Shown piece by piece: positions 15,541-23,339 of a stretch of DNA of 39,571 nucleotides. A program made the translations under genes and the position numbers. Below the pieces are notes generated by a model, which saw only the letters and a list, made by a program, of their open reading frames with translations, did not search any database and had not been told where the DNA came from. Each line of letters begins with the position of its first letter. Position 1 is the first letter of the stretch. This stretch comes from CAZISM01 sp964541895 (GTDB taxonomy: Bacteria > Zhuqueibacterota > Zhuqueibacteria > Residuimicrobiales > Residuimicrobiaceae), in assembly GCA_964541895.1 (NCBI GenBank), contig CAZISM010000044.1, forward strand, positions 1 through 39,571, in the 5' to 3' direction.

Positions 15541-16515
15541 ATGGTGCGGGTACTTTCCGGCATTCAGCCCTCAGGGGCGTTACACCTCGGCAACTATTTT
15601 GCCATGATGAAGCGGATGATCGAGTATCAGGAACATCATGAGCTGTTTTGTTTTATCGTCAATATGCACGCCCTCACCAGCGTGTTTGACGCTGACTTGC
15701 TGAAAAAGCAGACGTTTGAAGCGGCCTGTGACTTTCTGGCTCTCGGCATCGATCCGGAGCGATCGATATTCTGGGTGCAATCCGATGTGCCCGAGGTAAC
15801 CGAATTGACCTGGCTCCTGTCCAATGTGACGGCCATGGGCCTGCTGGAACGGGGTCACTCCTATAAAGACAAAATCGCCAAAGGGTTGTCGCCCAACCAC
15901 GGCCTGTTTGCGTATCCGGTTCTTATGGCGTCCGATATTCTGATGTACGGCGCCCATCGGATTCCCGTAGGCAAGGATCAGATCCAGCATATTGAAATGA
16001 CCCGTGATATCGCCATTCGTTTCAACCAGACCTATGGCGATCTGTTTATCGTTCCTGAACCGGATATCGCTGAGGACGTGGCGGTGGTGCCTGGACTGGA
16101 CGGGCAAAAGATGAGCAAGTCCTATGGCAACACCATTGATATTTTTTGCACGCAGGCGGAATTGAAAAAGCGGGTCATGTCCATTGTCACCGATTCGACG
16201 CCGGTGGAAGAGCCCAAGAATCCGGACACTTGTAATCTTTTTGCCCTTTATTCGCTGTTTCTCGACGCCTCAGGGCGTCAGGAGCTGCGCGAACGCTATC
16301 TAAAGCCCGGCTTGAAATATGGCGAGGTTAAAAAAGAGCTGCTGCAGGTCATCGGGACATTTTTTGAGCCCTATCGCGAGAAACGGGCCAAGCTGATTCA
16401 GGATCGGGCCTTTGTGCTGGACATTCTGGCCAGCGGCGCGGCCAGAGCCCGGGCCATCGGTCTGCCCTACCTGGAGCAGGCGCGCGAAAAAGTCGGCATC
16501 GCCTATCGTAAATAA
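15541..16515 (+). CDS. trpS: Tryptophan--tRNA ligase
   Basis: A 324-residue class Ic aminoacyl-tRNA synthetase that charges tRNA-Trp using ATP. It opens with VLSGIQPSGALHLGNYF, holding the HIGH-like signature (HLGN, residues 15-18), and carries GQKMSKSYGN with the KMSKS loop at residues 190-194. GKDQIQHIEMTRDIA and the length are standard for bacterial TrpS. ATG 15541 gives the usual N-terminus, but AAGGAG ends only 2 bases before it; GTG 15538 or GTG 15544 are alternative starts. lysA follows after 34 bases, probably on the same transcript. Confidence 0.96.
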   Translation: MVRVLSGIQPSGALHLGNYFAMMKRMIEYQEHHELFCFIVNMHALTSVFDADLLKKQTFEAACDFLALGIDPERSIFWVQSDVPEVTELTWLLSNVTAMGLLERGHSYKDKIAKGLSPNHGLFAYPVLMASDILMYGAHRIPVGKDQIQHIEMTRDIAIRFNQTYGDLFIVPEPDIAEDVAVVPGLDGQKMSKSYGNTIDIFCTQAELKKRVMSIVTDSTPVEEPKNPDTCNLFALYSLFLDASGRQELRERYLKPGLKYGEVKKELLQVIGTFFEPYREKRAKLIQDRAFVLDILASGAARARAIGLPYLEQAREKVGIAYRK

Positions 16516-16549
16516 ACCAACGCCCCTGGTCATCAAAAAGGAGTTTCCT

Positions 16550-17785
16550 GTGATACCTTTTCATTACAAGAACGGCCAGCTCTATTGCGAAAAAGCGGAC
16601 GTCTCCGCCATTGCTGAAACCGTCGGCACGCCGGCTTACCTCTACAGCGAGACCGGCATATTGGAAAATTATAAAACCATTGCTGCAGCGTTTCGCGGGC
16701 ATCGCCATGTGGTGTGTTATGCGTTAAAGGCCAATTCGAATCCGGAGATTTTGAAACTGCTGGCCGAGGCCGGCGCCGGCGCGGACGTGGTCTCCGGCGG
16801 CGAAATGCTCATGGCTCTGAAGGCGGGTTTTCCGGCCAAAAAAATCGTCTTTGCCGGCGTGGGCAAAACAGATGCAGAGATACGGCTCGCCCTGGAAAAG
16901 AAAATCCTGGCCCTGAACGTCGAGTCGCGCCAGGAGCTGGAAGTGGTGGCGGACATCGCTGCCAAGATGGGCACGAAAGCGCCCATAGCCATTCGCATCA
17001 ATCCTGATATCGATATTGAAGGTCATCCCTATCTGACCACCGGCAAAAGTGCGAACAAGTTCGGCATTTCGCTGCAGGAAGCGCGCGACTGTTATCTGTG
17101 GGCGGCCGGGCAAAAATCCCTGCACATGATGGGCGTGCACTGTCACATCGGTTCCATGATCAAAAAGGCCGCGCCGTACCGCAAGATGGCGGAAACCCTG
17201 GCTGCGTTCGTCACAGAGATGCAGGCGCACGGGCTGCCGCTCGAACACATCGACCTCGGCGGCGGCATCGGCGTGGATTACAGCAAGACGCTGGCTGAGC
17301 ATGGTTCGCCGTTTTTCCTTGATCCCAAAGAGCTTGCCGGCGAAATCATGCCGATTCTCAAATCGACCGGGTGTGAAATTTATCTAGAACCGGGGCGCTC
17401 CATCGTCGGCTCTAACGGCATGCTGCTGATCAGGGTTTTGTATCGTAAAGAGACCGGCGGCAAAAAGTTTCTCGTGGTCGACGGCGCCATGAACGACCTG
17501 ATCCGGCCTTCGCTGTATGGCGCCTTTCATGACATCCGGCCGTTGCGGGTGACGGAGACTGCCGACGAAACCGTGGATGTGGTGGGTCCGATCTGCGAGT
17601 CCGGCGATTTTCTTGCCAAGGATCGCACCATGACCGTCCAGCAGCGCGGGGATATGCTGGCGGTGATGACCGCCGGCGCCTATGGTTATGTTCTTTCCAG
17701 CAATTATAACGCCCGGCCACGGGCCGTGGAGGTGATGGTCAAGGGGAGCGGCTATCGCGTGATCCGGGAAAGAGACCGGTTGTAA
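16550..17785 (+). CDS. lysA: Diaminopimelate decarboxylase
   Basis: A 411-residue PLP enzyme (fold-type III) that decarboxylates meso-diaminopimelate to L-lysine, the last step of lysine synthesis. The Schiff-base lysine is K60 in CYALKANSN. HCHIGS lies near residue 197, DLGGGIGVDY near 240, the PLP-phosphate site in EPGRSIVG, and GPICESGDFLAKDR supplies the second-subunit cysteine (C349). The start is GTG 16550 with AAAGGAG 6 bases upstream; the frame is open further 5' but that part overlaps trpS in another frame. Its last codons lie within a hairpin that may end transcription. Confidence 0.95.
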   Translation: MIPFHYKNGQLYCEKADVSAIAETVGTPAYLYSETGILENYKTIAAAFRGHRHVVCYALKANSNPEILKLLAEAGAGADVVSGGEMLMALKAGFPAKKIVFAGVGKTDAEIRLALEKKILALNVESRQELEVVADIAAKMGTKAPIAIRINPDIDIEGHPYLTTGKSANKFGISLQEARDCYLWAAGQKSLHMMGVHCHIGSMIKKAAPYRKMAETLAAFVTEMQAHGLPLEHIDLGGGIGVDYSKTLAEHGSPFFLDPKELAGEIMPILKSTGCEIYLEPGRSIVGSNGMLLIRVLYRKETGGKKFLVVDGAMNDLIRPSLYGAFHDIRPLRVTETADETVDVVGPICESGDFLAKDRTMTVQQRGDMLAVMTAGAYGYVLSSNYNARPRAVEVMVKGSGYRVIRERDRL

Positions 17786-17794
17786 AAACCGGTC
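17774..17794. terminator. Possible hairpin terminator overlapping the lysA stop codon
   Basis: GACCGGTT (17774-17781) and AACCGGTC (17787-17794) form an 8-bp stem with loop GTAAA; the lysA stop lies in the loop. It sits between convergent genes (lysA + and the gene at 17805-18152 -). There is no clean T-tract, so the terminator role is uncertain. Confidence 0.35.
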
Positions 17795-17804
17795 CGGTTC
17801 AGGG

Positions 17805-18152
17805 CTATTCTTCTTCGCTGAACATGGAGATAACCCGACCACCCGGTTTGCGATCCGGATCCTTCCGTTCGGGTTTTTCTTCTGCATCGCCGGCCACCGG
17901 CTGCGGGGCTTTAACCCGTTCCAGGCGAATGGGATTCCCCTGCATGGTGAAATCGCTGCCGCGGACCTGATCGTCGTCGAGAATCCAGGTGGTGAGTTGC
18001 GGCGGTATGGAAAGAATCAGAAAGGACAGTTGCCACCATCCCTTTTTGCGGTCGGGCTCCAGCGCTTCTATGCGTGCATAAAACGCGGGTTGATTTTGCA
18101 GATAGACCAGAACAACTTCGCCCGGTCGAAACGAATCTCCGTAGGGTGGCAT
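17805..18152 (-). CDS. Small conserved protein of unknown function
   Basis: 115 residues, no signal peptide. The N-terminal two-thirds has a beta-barrel-like pattern: FRPGEVVLVYLQNQPAFYARIEAL, KKGWWQLSFLILSIPP, TTWILDDDQV, DFTMQGNPIRLERV. It is followed by a charged, probably disordered tail (AEEKPERKDPDRKPGG). From memory this layout resembles short uncharacterised proteins found in several Gram-negative phyla, but I cannot name a family. GGGAG 5 bases before the ATG supports the start. A real gene rather than a shadow: good ribosome site, sensible composition and no overlapping gene. Confidence 0.6.
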   Translation of the reverse strand: MPPYGDSFRPGEVVLVYLQNQPAFYARIEALEPDRKKGWWQLSFLILSIPPQLTTWILDDDQVRGSDFTMQGNPIRLERVKAPQPVAGDAEEKPERKDPDRKPGGRVISMFSEEE

Positions 18153-18262
18153 GCAACTCCCGTATTCATACAGACCAGCTCAATGAAAACATAGTCTACG
18201 CATTTTGCCGCAAAGAATCAAGATCAATCGCACCCGGGCCGGCCTTCTCTCAGAAATAATGC

Positions 18263-18289
18263 TTGCATCTATCGGTCAATATGTATAAT
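18263..18289 (+). promoter_or_regulatory. Candidate promoter of the pyr operon
   Basis: A perfect -10 box TATAAT (18284-18289) is preceded by TTGCAT (18263-18268) with a short 15-base spacer. Transcription would start near 18296, placing the SD-like AGGAGGG (18304-18310), the small leader ORF and the attenuator hairpin in the transcript. The -35 assignment is less certain than the -10. Confidence 0.5.
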
Positions 18290-18318
18290 TTTTCAGAGTT
18301 GTCAGGAGGGTTGAGAGA

Positions 18319-18360
18319 GTGAGAGTTGCGTTACGGCCTGAACATACTTTACCTGATTGA
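18319..18360 (+). CDS. Possible 13-residue leader peptide of the pyr operon
   Basis: GTG 18319 lies 8 bases after a very strong ribosome site (AGGAGGG, 18304-18310) and opens MRVALRPEHTLPD, stopping at TGA 18358-18360. The stop lies only 7 bases before the intrinsic terminator at 18368. A small translated ORF directly before a terminator at the head of a biosynthetic operon is the layout of leader-peptide attenuators such as pyrL of enteric pyrBI. The peptide has no obvious run of regulatory codons, so translation-transcription coupling would be the likely mechanism (inference). Confidence 0.4.
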   Translation: MRVALRPEHTLPD

Positions 18361-18367
18361 CGGAACG

Positions 18368-18393
18368 ACCTTCCCCTGGGAAGGTATTTTTTT
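18368..18393 (+). terminator. Intrinsic terminator (attenuator) in the pyr leader
   Basis: ACCTTCC (18368-18374) pairs with GGAAGGT (18379-18385) around CCTG, followed by A and seven Ts (18387-18393). It stands about 70 bases downstream of the inferred start of transcription and 134 bases before pyrR, so it would truncate the operon mRNA unless antitermination occurs. The loop reads CTGGGA, which fits the CNGNGA hexaloop of Bacillus PyrR-binding RNA, but the flanks do not match. Confidence 0.75.
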
Positions 18394-18435
18394 GTCCGGC
18401 CGCTGCGTTTCGTGCCATGGGGTTAGACAAAGCCC

Positions 18436-18466
18436 CGGACACCCCTCGGGTGTCCGATATTTGGTT
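18436..18466. repeat. Dispersed palindrome copy 2
   Basis: CGGACACCC (18436-18444) pairs with GGGTGTCCG (18448-18456) around CTC, followed by ATATTTGGTT. The block GGTGTCCGATATTTGGTT (18449-18466) matches the copy at 13988-14005 in 17 of 18 bases. Here it lies inside the pyr leader, between the attenuator and pyrR, with no T-tract. Confidence 0.55.
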
Positions 18467-18526
18467 CCGGATTGACAAGTCCGGTCCCGGCTCAGGATAC
18501 GCCAACCAATTTCCGAACGGAGCATA

Positions 18527-19081
18527 ATGAACACCAAAGTCAAAGCGACCATCATTGACCCGGAAGGGTTACAGCGCACCATCAGCAGGCTGGCGCTGGA
18601 GATCATTGAACGGAATAAGGGGATCGATAAAATCGCCGTCATCGGGGTGCGAACGCGCGGCGCCACCCTGGCGGAACGGATCGTGGCCAGGATCCAGGAG
18701 ATGGAAAACTGCAAGGTGCCGTACGGCGTGCTCGACATCACTCTGTACCGCGATGACTTTCGCAAACGGCTGAAACAGCCGGTGGTGCAGATCACCGACA
18801 TTCCGTTTGAAATCGACGACATCGACGTGATCCTTGTCGATGACGTGCTCTTCACCGGCCGAACGTCACGGGCCGCGCTGGAGGCGCTGATGGAGTTCGG
18901 CCGCCCCTCCAGCATTCAGCTGGCTGTGCTGGTGGATCGAGGGCACCGTGAACTGCCCCTGCATGCCGACTATATCGGCAAGAGCATCCCCACCTCGGTG
19001 GGCGAAGAGGTGCAGGTCCGGTTACAGGAAATCGACGGTGAAGATTGCGTGCTCCTGGTCGAAGCGCCGAAGGAGGGTTAG
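18527..19081 (+). CDS. pyrR: Bifunctional pyr operon regulator / uracil phosphoribosyltransferase
   Basis: 184 residues, the standard PyrR length. PyrR binds pyr leader RNA when UMP is high and also has weak uracil phosphoribosyltransferase activity. The PRPP-binding loop is clear: VILVDDVLFTGRTSRAAL (about residues 102-120). RTRGATLAERI near the N-terminus, DITLYRDDF, and VLVDRGHRELP with DYIGKSIPTS are PyrR hallmarks. ATG 18527 is preceded by GGAG. It is the first structural gene of pyrR-pyrB-pyrC with 2 bases to pyrB, and the attenuator upstream gives it a plausible target. Confidence 0.95.
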   Translation: MNTKVKATIIDPEGLQRTISRLALEIIERNKGIDKIAVIGVRTRGATLAERIVARIQEMENCKVPYGVLDITLYRDDFRKRLKQPVVQITDIPFEIDDIDVILVDDVLFTGRTSRAALEALMEFGRPSSIQLAVLVDRGHRELPLHADYIGKSIPTSVGEEVQVRLQEIDGEDCVLLVEAPKEG

Positions 19082-19083
19082 GC

Positions 19084-20016
19084 ATGTCAATGAAAAGCAA
19101 GCATCTGCTGGGGCTCGAAGGGGTCAGCAAGGAAGAGATCAGCGAGATTCTCGACACGTCGTTGACGTTTAAAGAGATTCTGTCGCGGCCCATTCCCAAG
19201 GTACCGACGCTGCGCGGCAAAACCGTGGTCAATCTGTTTTTCGAGGATTCCACGCGCACACGCATCTCCTTTGAGCTGGCGGAGAAGCGGCTCTCCGCCG
19301 ACTCGGTTAATTTCAGCGCTTCCGCCAGCTCGGTCAAAAAGGGCGAGACGCTCAAGGACACCGTACGCAACATCGAGGCGATGAAGATCGATATGGTGGT
19401 GGTGCGGCACAAAGCTTCCGGCGTACCGCTGTTTCTGACCCAGTGCATCGATGCGTCGGTCATCAACGCCGGCGACGGGATGCACGAGCATCCCACCCAG
19501 GCCCTTCTCGACATGATGACACTGCGGGAAAAATTCGGCAAGCTCGAAGGATTAAAGGTGGCGTTGGTGGGCGATATCGCGCACAGCCGGGTCGCCGGTT
19601 CGAACATGCGCGGGCTGGTGACCATGGGCGCCGAGGTGATGGTGTGCGGGCCCAAGACGCTCATCCCCTATGAGGTGCAGGATCTGGGTGTTCACGTCAG
19701 TTATTCGGTGGATGAAGCCATGGAATGGGCCGACGTCTTGAACGTCCTGCGCATCCAGCTGGAACGGCAAGAGTCCGGATTATTCCCGTCCACGCGCGAA
19801 TACCACGCTGAATTCGGCGTCACCCGCCGCCGCTTGCAGCGGGCCGGCCGGGATATTACCATCATGCATCCGGGACCCATCAACCGCGGCCTGGAACTGG
19901 AGAGCGATCTGGCGGATTCCGAGTTTTCCGTCATTCTTGATCAGGTGACCAACGGCGTCGCCGTACGCATGGCGGTCCTTTATCTTTTGAGCGGAGCCGA
20001 AGAAGGCGTCGGATGA
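19084..20016 (+). CDS. pyrB: Aspartate carbamoyltransferase catalytic subunit
   Basis: 310 residues. Condenses carbamoyl phosphate with aspartate to N-carbamoyl-aspartate, the committed step of pyrimidine synthesis. The carbamoyl-phosphate site FFEDSTRTRISFELAEKRL (about residues 52-70), HEHPTQALLD (H136) and MHPGPINRGLEL are all present. No regulatory subunit pyrI is seen nearby, so control is probably through PyrR or the leader. The ATG lies 2 bases after the pyrR stop, with AAGGAGGG inside the end of pyrR; earlier in-frame starts would overlap pyrR. Confidence 0.96.
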   Translation: MSMKSKHLLGLEGVSKEEISEILDTSLTFKEILSRPIPKVPTLRGKTVVNLFFEDSTRTRISFELAEKRLSADSVNFSASASSVKKGETLKDTVRNIEAMKIDMVVVRHKASGVPLFLTQCIDASVINAGDGMHEHPTQALLDMMTLREKFGKLEGLKVALVGDIAHSRVAGSNMRGLVTMGAEVMVCGPKTLIPYEVQDLGVHVSYSVDEAMEWADVLNVLRIQLERQESGLFPSTREYHAEFGVTRRRLQRAGRDITIMHPGPINRGLELESDLADSEFSVILDQVTNGVAVRMAVLYLLSGAEEGVG

Positions 20017-20115
20017 TCCGGCCACCCTCGTCGTGAGTAGCGGGCCCGGGGTGCAAGCGGCAACCGGCCTTGTCGACGATCACCAACTCATCAAAAAGGA
20101 CAAGGATAAATTTTA

Positions 20116-21408
20116 GTGGAACAAACGATCAAAGCCCATGATGTGCTGTTGGCCAACGGCGCAATACTGAATCTGCAAACCGGCCGTAACGAACAGGTCG
20201 ACCTCGTTGTGATGAACGGCAACATCGATGCGATCCGCAAAATCGACGCCGCTTCCTTCAGCGGCAAGGTCATCGATCTCGGCGGTCAGGTGATTGTGCC
20301 CGGCCTGATCGATATGCACGTACACCTGCGCGAGCCGGGCCGGGAGGACGAGGAGACAGTGGAGAGCGGCGCCAGCGCGGCTATGGCCGGCGGCTTTACA
20401 GCGGTCTGCAGCATGCCCAACACCGATCCGGCCTGCGACAAGCAGGAGATAGTGCGTTTTCTCAAAAAGCAGGCCGAAGCGCTGCCGGTGGAGGTGTTTC
20501 CCATTGCCGCCATTACCAAAAAACGGGAAGGCAAAGAGATCACGGAAATGGCCGAGCTGCTGCGCGCCGGCGCCGTGGCTTTTTCAGACGACGGGAGTCC
20601 GGTGCAAAACGCCGCAGTGATGCGGCGCGCGCTTGAGTATGCGAGTATGTACGGTGCACCGATCATCGACCACTGCGAGGATCAGCATCTGTCAGCCGGC
20701 GGCCACATGCACGAAGGCCGCATGTCCACGCGCCTGGGCGTGGCCGGCGTTCCGGATATCAGCGAAGAGATCATGATCAGCCGCGATATCAGCCTGGCCG
20801 CCTATACCGGCGGTCATATCCATATCGCTCATATTTCCACCCAAAAGGGGGTGGAACAGGTTCGGCGCGCCAAAGAGGCCGGCATCAAGGTCACCTGCGA
20901 GGTCACGCCCCATCACCTTGCGCTTACCGACGAAGCCTTGCTGCATTATGATACCAATTTGAAAATGAGCCCGCCGTTGCGAACCGCCGTGGATGTGGAG
21001 GCGCTTTTGGCCGCACTCAAGGACGGCACCATCGATGTCTTTGCCTCCGACCACGCGCCACATTCGGTAGAGGAAAAAGAGGTCGAGTTTGCCGCCGCTC
21101 CCAACGGCATTCTCGGTCTGCAAACCATGGTGGGGATCATCCTGACGCACGTGGTCAAGCCCGGCCATCTGACTCTGGTCGAAGCGCTGGCCAAGATGAC
21201 GATCACGCCGCGTAGAATTCTGAACATCGCCGTACCGGAGATCAAGGTGGGTGAGCCGGCGAATCTGACGTTTTTGCATCCGGACAGGACCTGGGTCTTT
21301 GATCCGGCGCAGAATCGATCGTTGTCGCGCAACACGCCCTTTTGGGGCTGGAGCATGCAGGGGCAGGTCGGGGGCGTGTGCAACAAAGGGCTGGTTTGGC
21401 TGGCCTGA
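20116..21408 (+). CDS. pyrC: Dihydroorotase (class I, multifunctional-complex type)
   Basis: 430 residues. Cyclises N-carbamoyl-aspartate to dihydroorotate. Zinc and substrate motifs are intact: DMHVHLREPG with metal histidines H68 and H70 and the substrate arginine R72, SMPNTDPACD, IDHCED, HIHIAHIST, EVTPHHLALTD, and FASDHAPHS with the catalytic Asp at 312. Length and the HLREPG form fit the class I enzymes. It starts with GTG (20116), AAGGA 9 bases upstream. The 99-base gap from pyrB holds nothing recognisable. A terminator follows. Confidence 0.95.
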   Translation: MEQTIKAHDVLLANGAILNLQTGRNEQVDLVVMNGNIDAIRKIDAASFSGKVIDLGGQVIVPGLIDMHVHLREPGREDEETVESGASAAMAGGFTAVCSMPNTDPACDKQEIVRFLKKQAEALPVEVFPIAAITKKREGKEITEMAELLRAGAVAFSDDGSPVQNAAVMRRALEYASMYGAPIIDHCEDQHLSAGGHMHEGRMSTRLGVAGVPDISEEIMISRDISLAAYTGGHIHIAHISTQKGVEQVRRAKEAGIKVTCEVTPHHLALTDEALLHYDTNLKMSPPLRTAVDVEALLAALKDGTIDVFASDHAPHSVEEKEVEFAAAPNGILGLQTMVGIILTHVVKPGHLTLVEALAKMTITPRRILNIAVPEIKVGEPANLTFLHPDRTWVFDPAQNRSLSRNTPFWGWSMQGQVGGVCNKGLVWLA

Positions 21409-21454
21409 GTGGAACTCTTTCAGATTCAAAACGTTATTCCTGCAAGCAGCTTTT

Positions 21455-21484
21455 CGCCCCGGTCAACCGGGGCGTTTGCTTTTG
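21455..21484 (+). terminator. Terminator of the pyr operon
   Basis: CGCCCCGG (21455-21462) pairs with CCGGGGCG (21467-21474) around TCAA, followed by TTTGCTTTT. Located 47 bases after the pyrC stop. Confidence 0.75.
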
Positions 21485-21585
21485 CACCGACTTGCCATTT
21501 TGTGACCCAGTGCACGGTTTGGTTGGGAGATAATGCCGATTTTCTCCATGTAGACCATCAGCAGTTCAAGCAAAAGGGAGTACCT

Positions 21586-22050
21586 ATGAAAAAAATCGCA
21601 ATGCTGGTCTGGCCTCTGTTGGTGCTGGCGTGTGCCGGCGGAAAGCAACTCGCATTCGAACAATATTCGGTAGCCATGAACCTGGCGGTGGAGGCGGACA
21701 GCTCCGTCTTTATCGGCACCGGAGAAAAGTTTAACGGCGTGTTGTGGCTTCAGCCGGTTCTGAAAACCGAACAGGTCAGCACCACCACGGTTAAGGTGAT
21801 TCAAAACTATGGCGCTTATTATGTCTGCGCCGAAGGATTCAAAAGCATCTGGGTCGTACAGCCGAAATCGGACGGACTTTATGCCAGCAGCAAGCCGCTC
21901 GATGTGACACCCAAGGACAAAGCCGACGTCTATACCCGTATCGCGTTCTCGCGGTACGGCACCAGGGAAAAGGCGATGGTAAAGTTCCGTTTTGGCGGCC
22001 AAGAGGTGTTCATCGACAAGAAAGGTGGTGTGCATGAAACGTATCAATAA
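21586..22050 (+). CDS. Small lipoprotein of unknown function
   Basis: 154 residues. Lipobox LVLAC with the modified Cys at residue 16, then a soluble domain with alternating hydrophobic residues (beta-rich: VSTTTVKVIQNYGAYYVCAEG, AMVKFRFGGQEVFIDKKGG). No family recognised. ATG 21586 is set by GGGAG 5 bases upstream and the signal peptide; an in-frame upstream extension crosses the pyr terminator and is not used. The last 17 bases overlap the next gene, so the two are translationally coupled and probably work together in the envelope. Confidence 0.7.
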   Translation: MKKIAMLVWPLLVLACAGGKQLAFEQYSVAMNLAVEADSSVFIGTGEKFNGVLWLQPVLKTEQVSTTTVKVIQNYGAYYVCAEGFKSIWVVQPKSDGLYASSKPLDVTPKDKADVYTRIAFSRYGTREKAMVKFRFGGQEVFIDKKGGVHETYQ

Positions 22051-23131
22051 TCTGTGGGCAGGGCTGCTGCTCTTGTTCGCCCTGGCGTCGGCACAAGATG
22101 TTCAGACGCTGTACGATCAGGCCAAAGAAGCGTTGTCCGCCGGCAAGTACGACCTGGCCCTGAGCATGATCACCGATGCCAAGGCTGATATCGCCAAAGA
22201 CGCCAAACTCGATCCCAACCACATCTTTAACAACCGACTGTTGCCGCAGCTGGAAAAGAACGCCCGCAACATGGCGGACGCGGCCAAGGCCCTGGAAGAG
22301 GTGTACGAGGAGGTTCTCGGCTCGCTAACCTTTCCTGATCTGGCGCCCGGGCCGGATGCGGTGCAGCAGTATAACGACCAGGCTAAACAGGCCAGCCGGG
22401 ACCTGCTCGTCAGGCGGGATGAGATCATGACCCGGTATGCCCTCGAAGCCGAATATCGCGACGTGCTGCGCAAGCTGGCGCCGTACACCCGCATCGAAGA
22501 GCTGGCGGTGGTGGGGATCATGGATAGACTGGCAGGCAGGTTTTCACAGATGGCCGGTGTGTTGATGGATTCGCTCAAGAATGTGGACAGCCGCTATCGT
22601 AACGCCCAGGACAAGCTGGCGCGGATGATAAAAACAGCCTCTGCCAACAGGGGGGAAATCGAACGGCTGACCAAAGAGGTCAACCACCTCTCGGCAGAAC
22701 GCATGACCTATGTCAACACCATATCGGAAATGCTGGCCGGCGAACCGGGACCGGAAAATGCCCAGCTGCGCACCGCGTTGATGGATAATCAGGTGGAAAA
22801 CGTCTTTGCCGGCATGATCCAGGGTGAGATCAACCGGATCGGCGCCATCACCGAAGTGGATTCAGCCGGCTATAAGGAGTTGATGAAGGGGTATGAGCGG
22901 GTGCAGAGCTATAATCGCATCTTTATCAGGAACAAGATTGCCGCCGATCAGTCGGCTTTGCTGGCGCAGTATGAGGCGGCGTTGAGAGCGGTGAAAATCA
23001 AGGTGCCGGAAAAGCCTGCGTCCAACAAGATGCTGTATTTTGGCGGGGCGTTGCTGCTGGCGATCGTGGTGGTCATCGTCATGGCGGTCGGCAAGCGCAA
23101 AAAGCCGTTGCCCCCTCCGCTGATGCAATAG
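22034..23131 (+). CDS. Envelope protein with helical/coiled-coil body and C-terminal membrane anchor
   Basis: 365 residues. A signal peptide (NNLWAGLLLLFALASAQ) is followed by a TPR-like start (LYDQAKEALSAGKYDLALSM). A long charged helical region comes next (about residues 80-320), with coiled-coil character around KMIKTASANRGEIERLTKEV-like stretches. One C-terminal transmembrane segment (MLYFGGALLLAIVVVIVMAV) precedes a basic tail KRKKPLPPPLMQ. Topology: body in the periplasm, tail in the cytoplasm. No known family recognised. ATG 22034 lies inside the preceding lipoprotein gene with AAGGTGG upstream. A terminator follows at once. Confidence 0.7.
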   Translation: MKRINNLWAGLLLLFALASAQDVQTLYDQAKEALSAGKYDLALSMITDAKADIAKDAKLDPNHIFNNRLLPQLEKNARNMADAAKALEEVYEEVLGSLTFPDLAPGPDAVQQYNDQAKQASRDLLVRRDEIMTRYALEAEYRDVLRKLAPYTRIEELAVVGIMDRLAGRFSQMAGVLMDSLKNVDSRYRNAQDKLARMIKTASANRGEIERLTKEVNHLSAERMTYVNTISEMLAGEPGPENAQLRTALMDNQVENVFAGMIQGEINRIGAITEVDSAGYKELMKGYERVQSYNRIFIRNKIAADQSALLAQYEAALRAVKIKVPEKPASNKMLYFGGALLLAIVVVIVMAVGKRKKPLPPPLMQ

Positions 23132-23143
23132 CCGTGTAACCTC

Positions 23144-23173
23144 AAGGCCCTGGATGTGATTCAGGGCCTTTTT
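23144..23173 (+). terminator. Intrinsic terminator after the coiled-coil membrane protein gene
   Basis: AAGGCCCTG (23144-23152) pairs with CAGGGCCTT (23162-23170) around a 9-base loop and runs into five Ts. It separates this gene pair from the ribosomal cluster. Confidence 0.85.
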
Positions 23174-23275
23174 GGTCTGTGTTCGGCCTCTATCGCGATG
23201 TTGCGCAATCCGTCAGCGAAAGAGATCATGGCTGCGCGGCAGCAGGGGACAGCAGAGAAAAAATCCAAAAAGATA

Positions 23276-23304
23276 TTGCATAATTCTGTAAAAATATTTA
23301 TATT
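23276..23304 (+). promoter_or_regulatory. Promoter of the rplM-rpsI-rpsB-tsf cluster
   Basis: TTGCAT (23276-23281) and TATATT (23299-23304) are separated by 17 bases in an AT-rich stretch just before rplM. Start of transcription expected near 23311, giving a short leader of about 30 nt. Confidence 0.6.
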
Positions 23305-23339
23305 ACTCGGCTATCCAATAATTATAGGAGAACTATACC

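Noticed and set aside
18300..18311. TGTCAGGAGGGT read as a PyrR-binding consensus
   Set aside because: Only the GAGG core agrees with the Bacillus consensus; the sequence is better explained as the ribosome site of the leader ORF.
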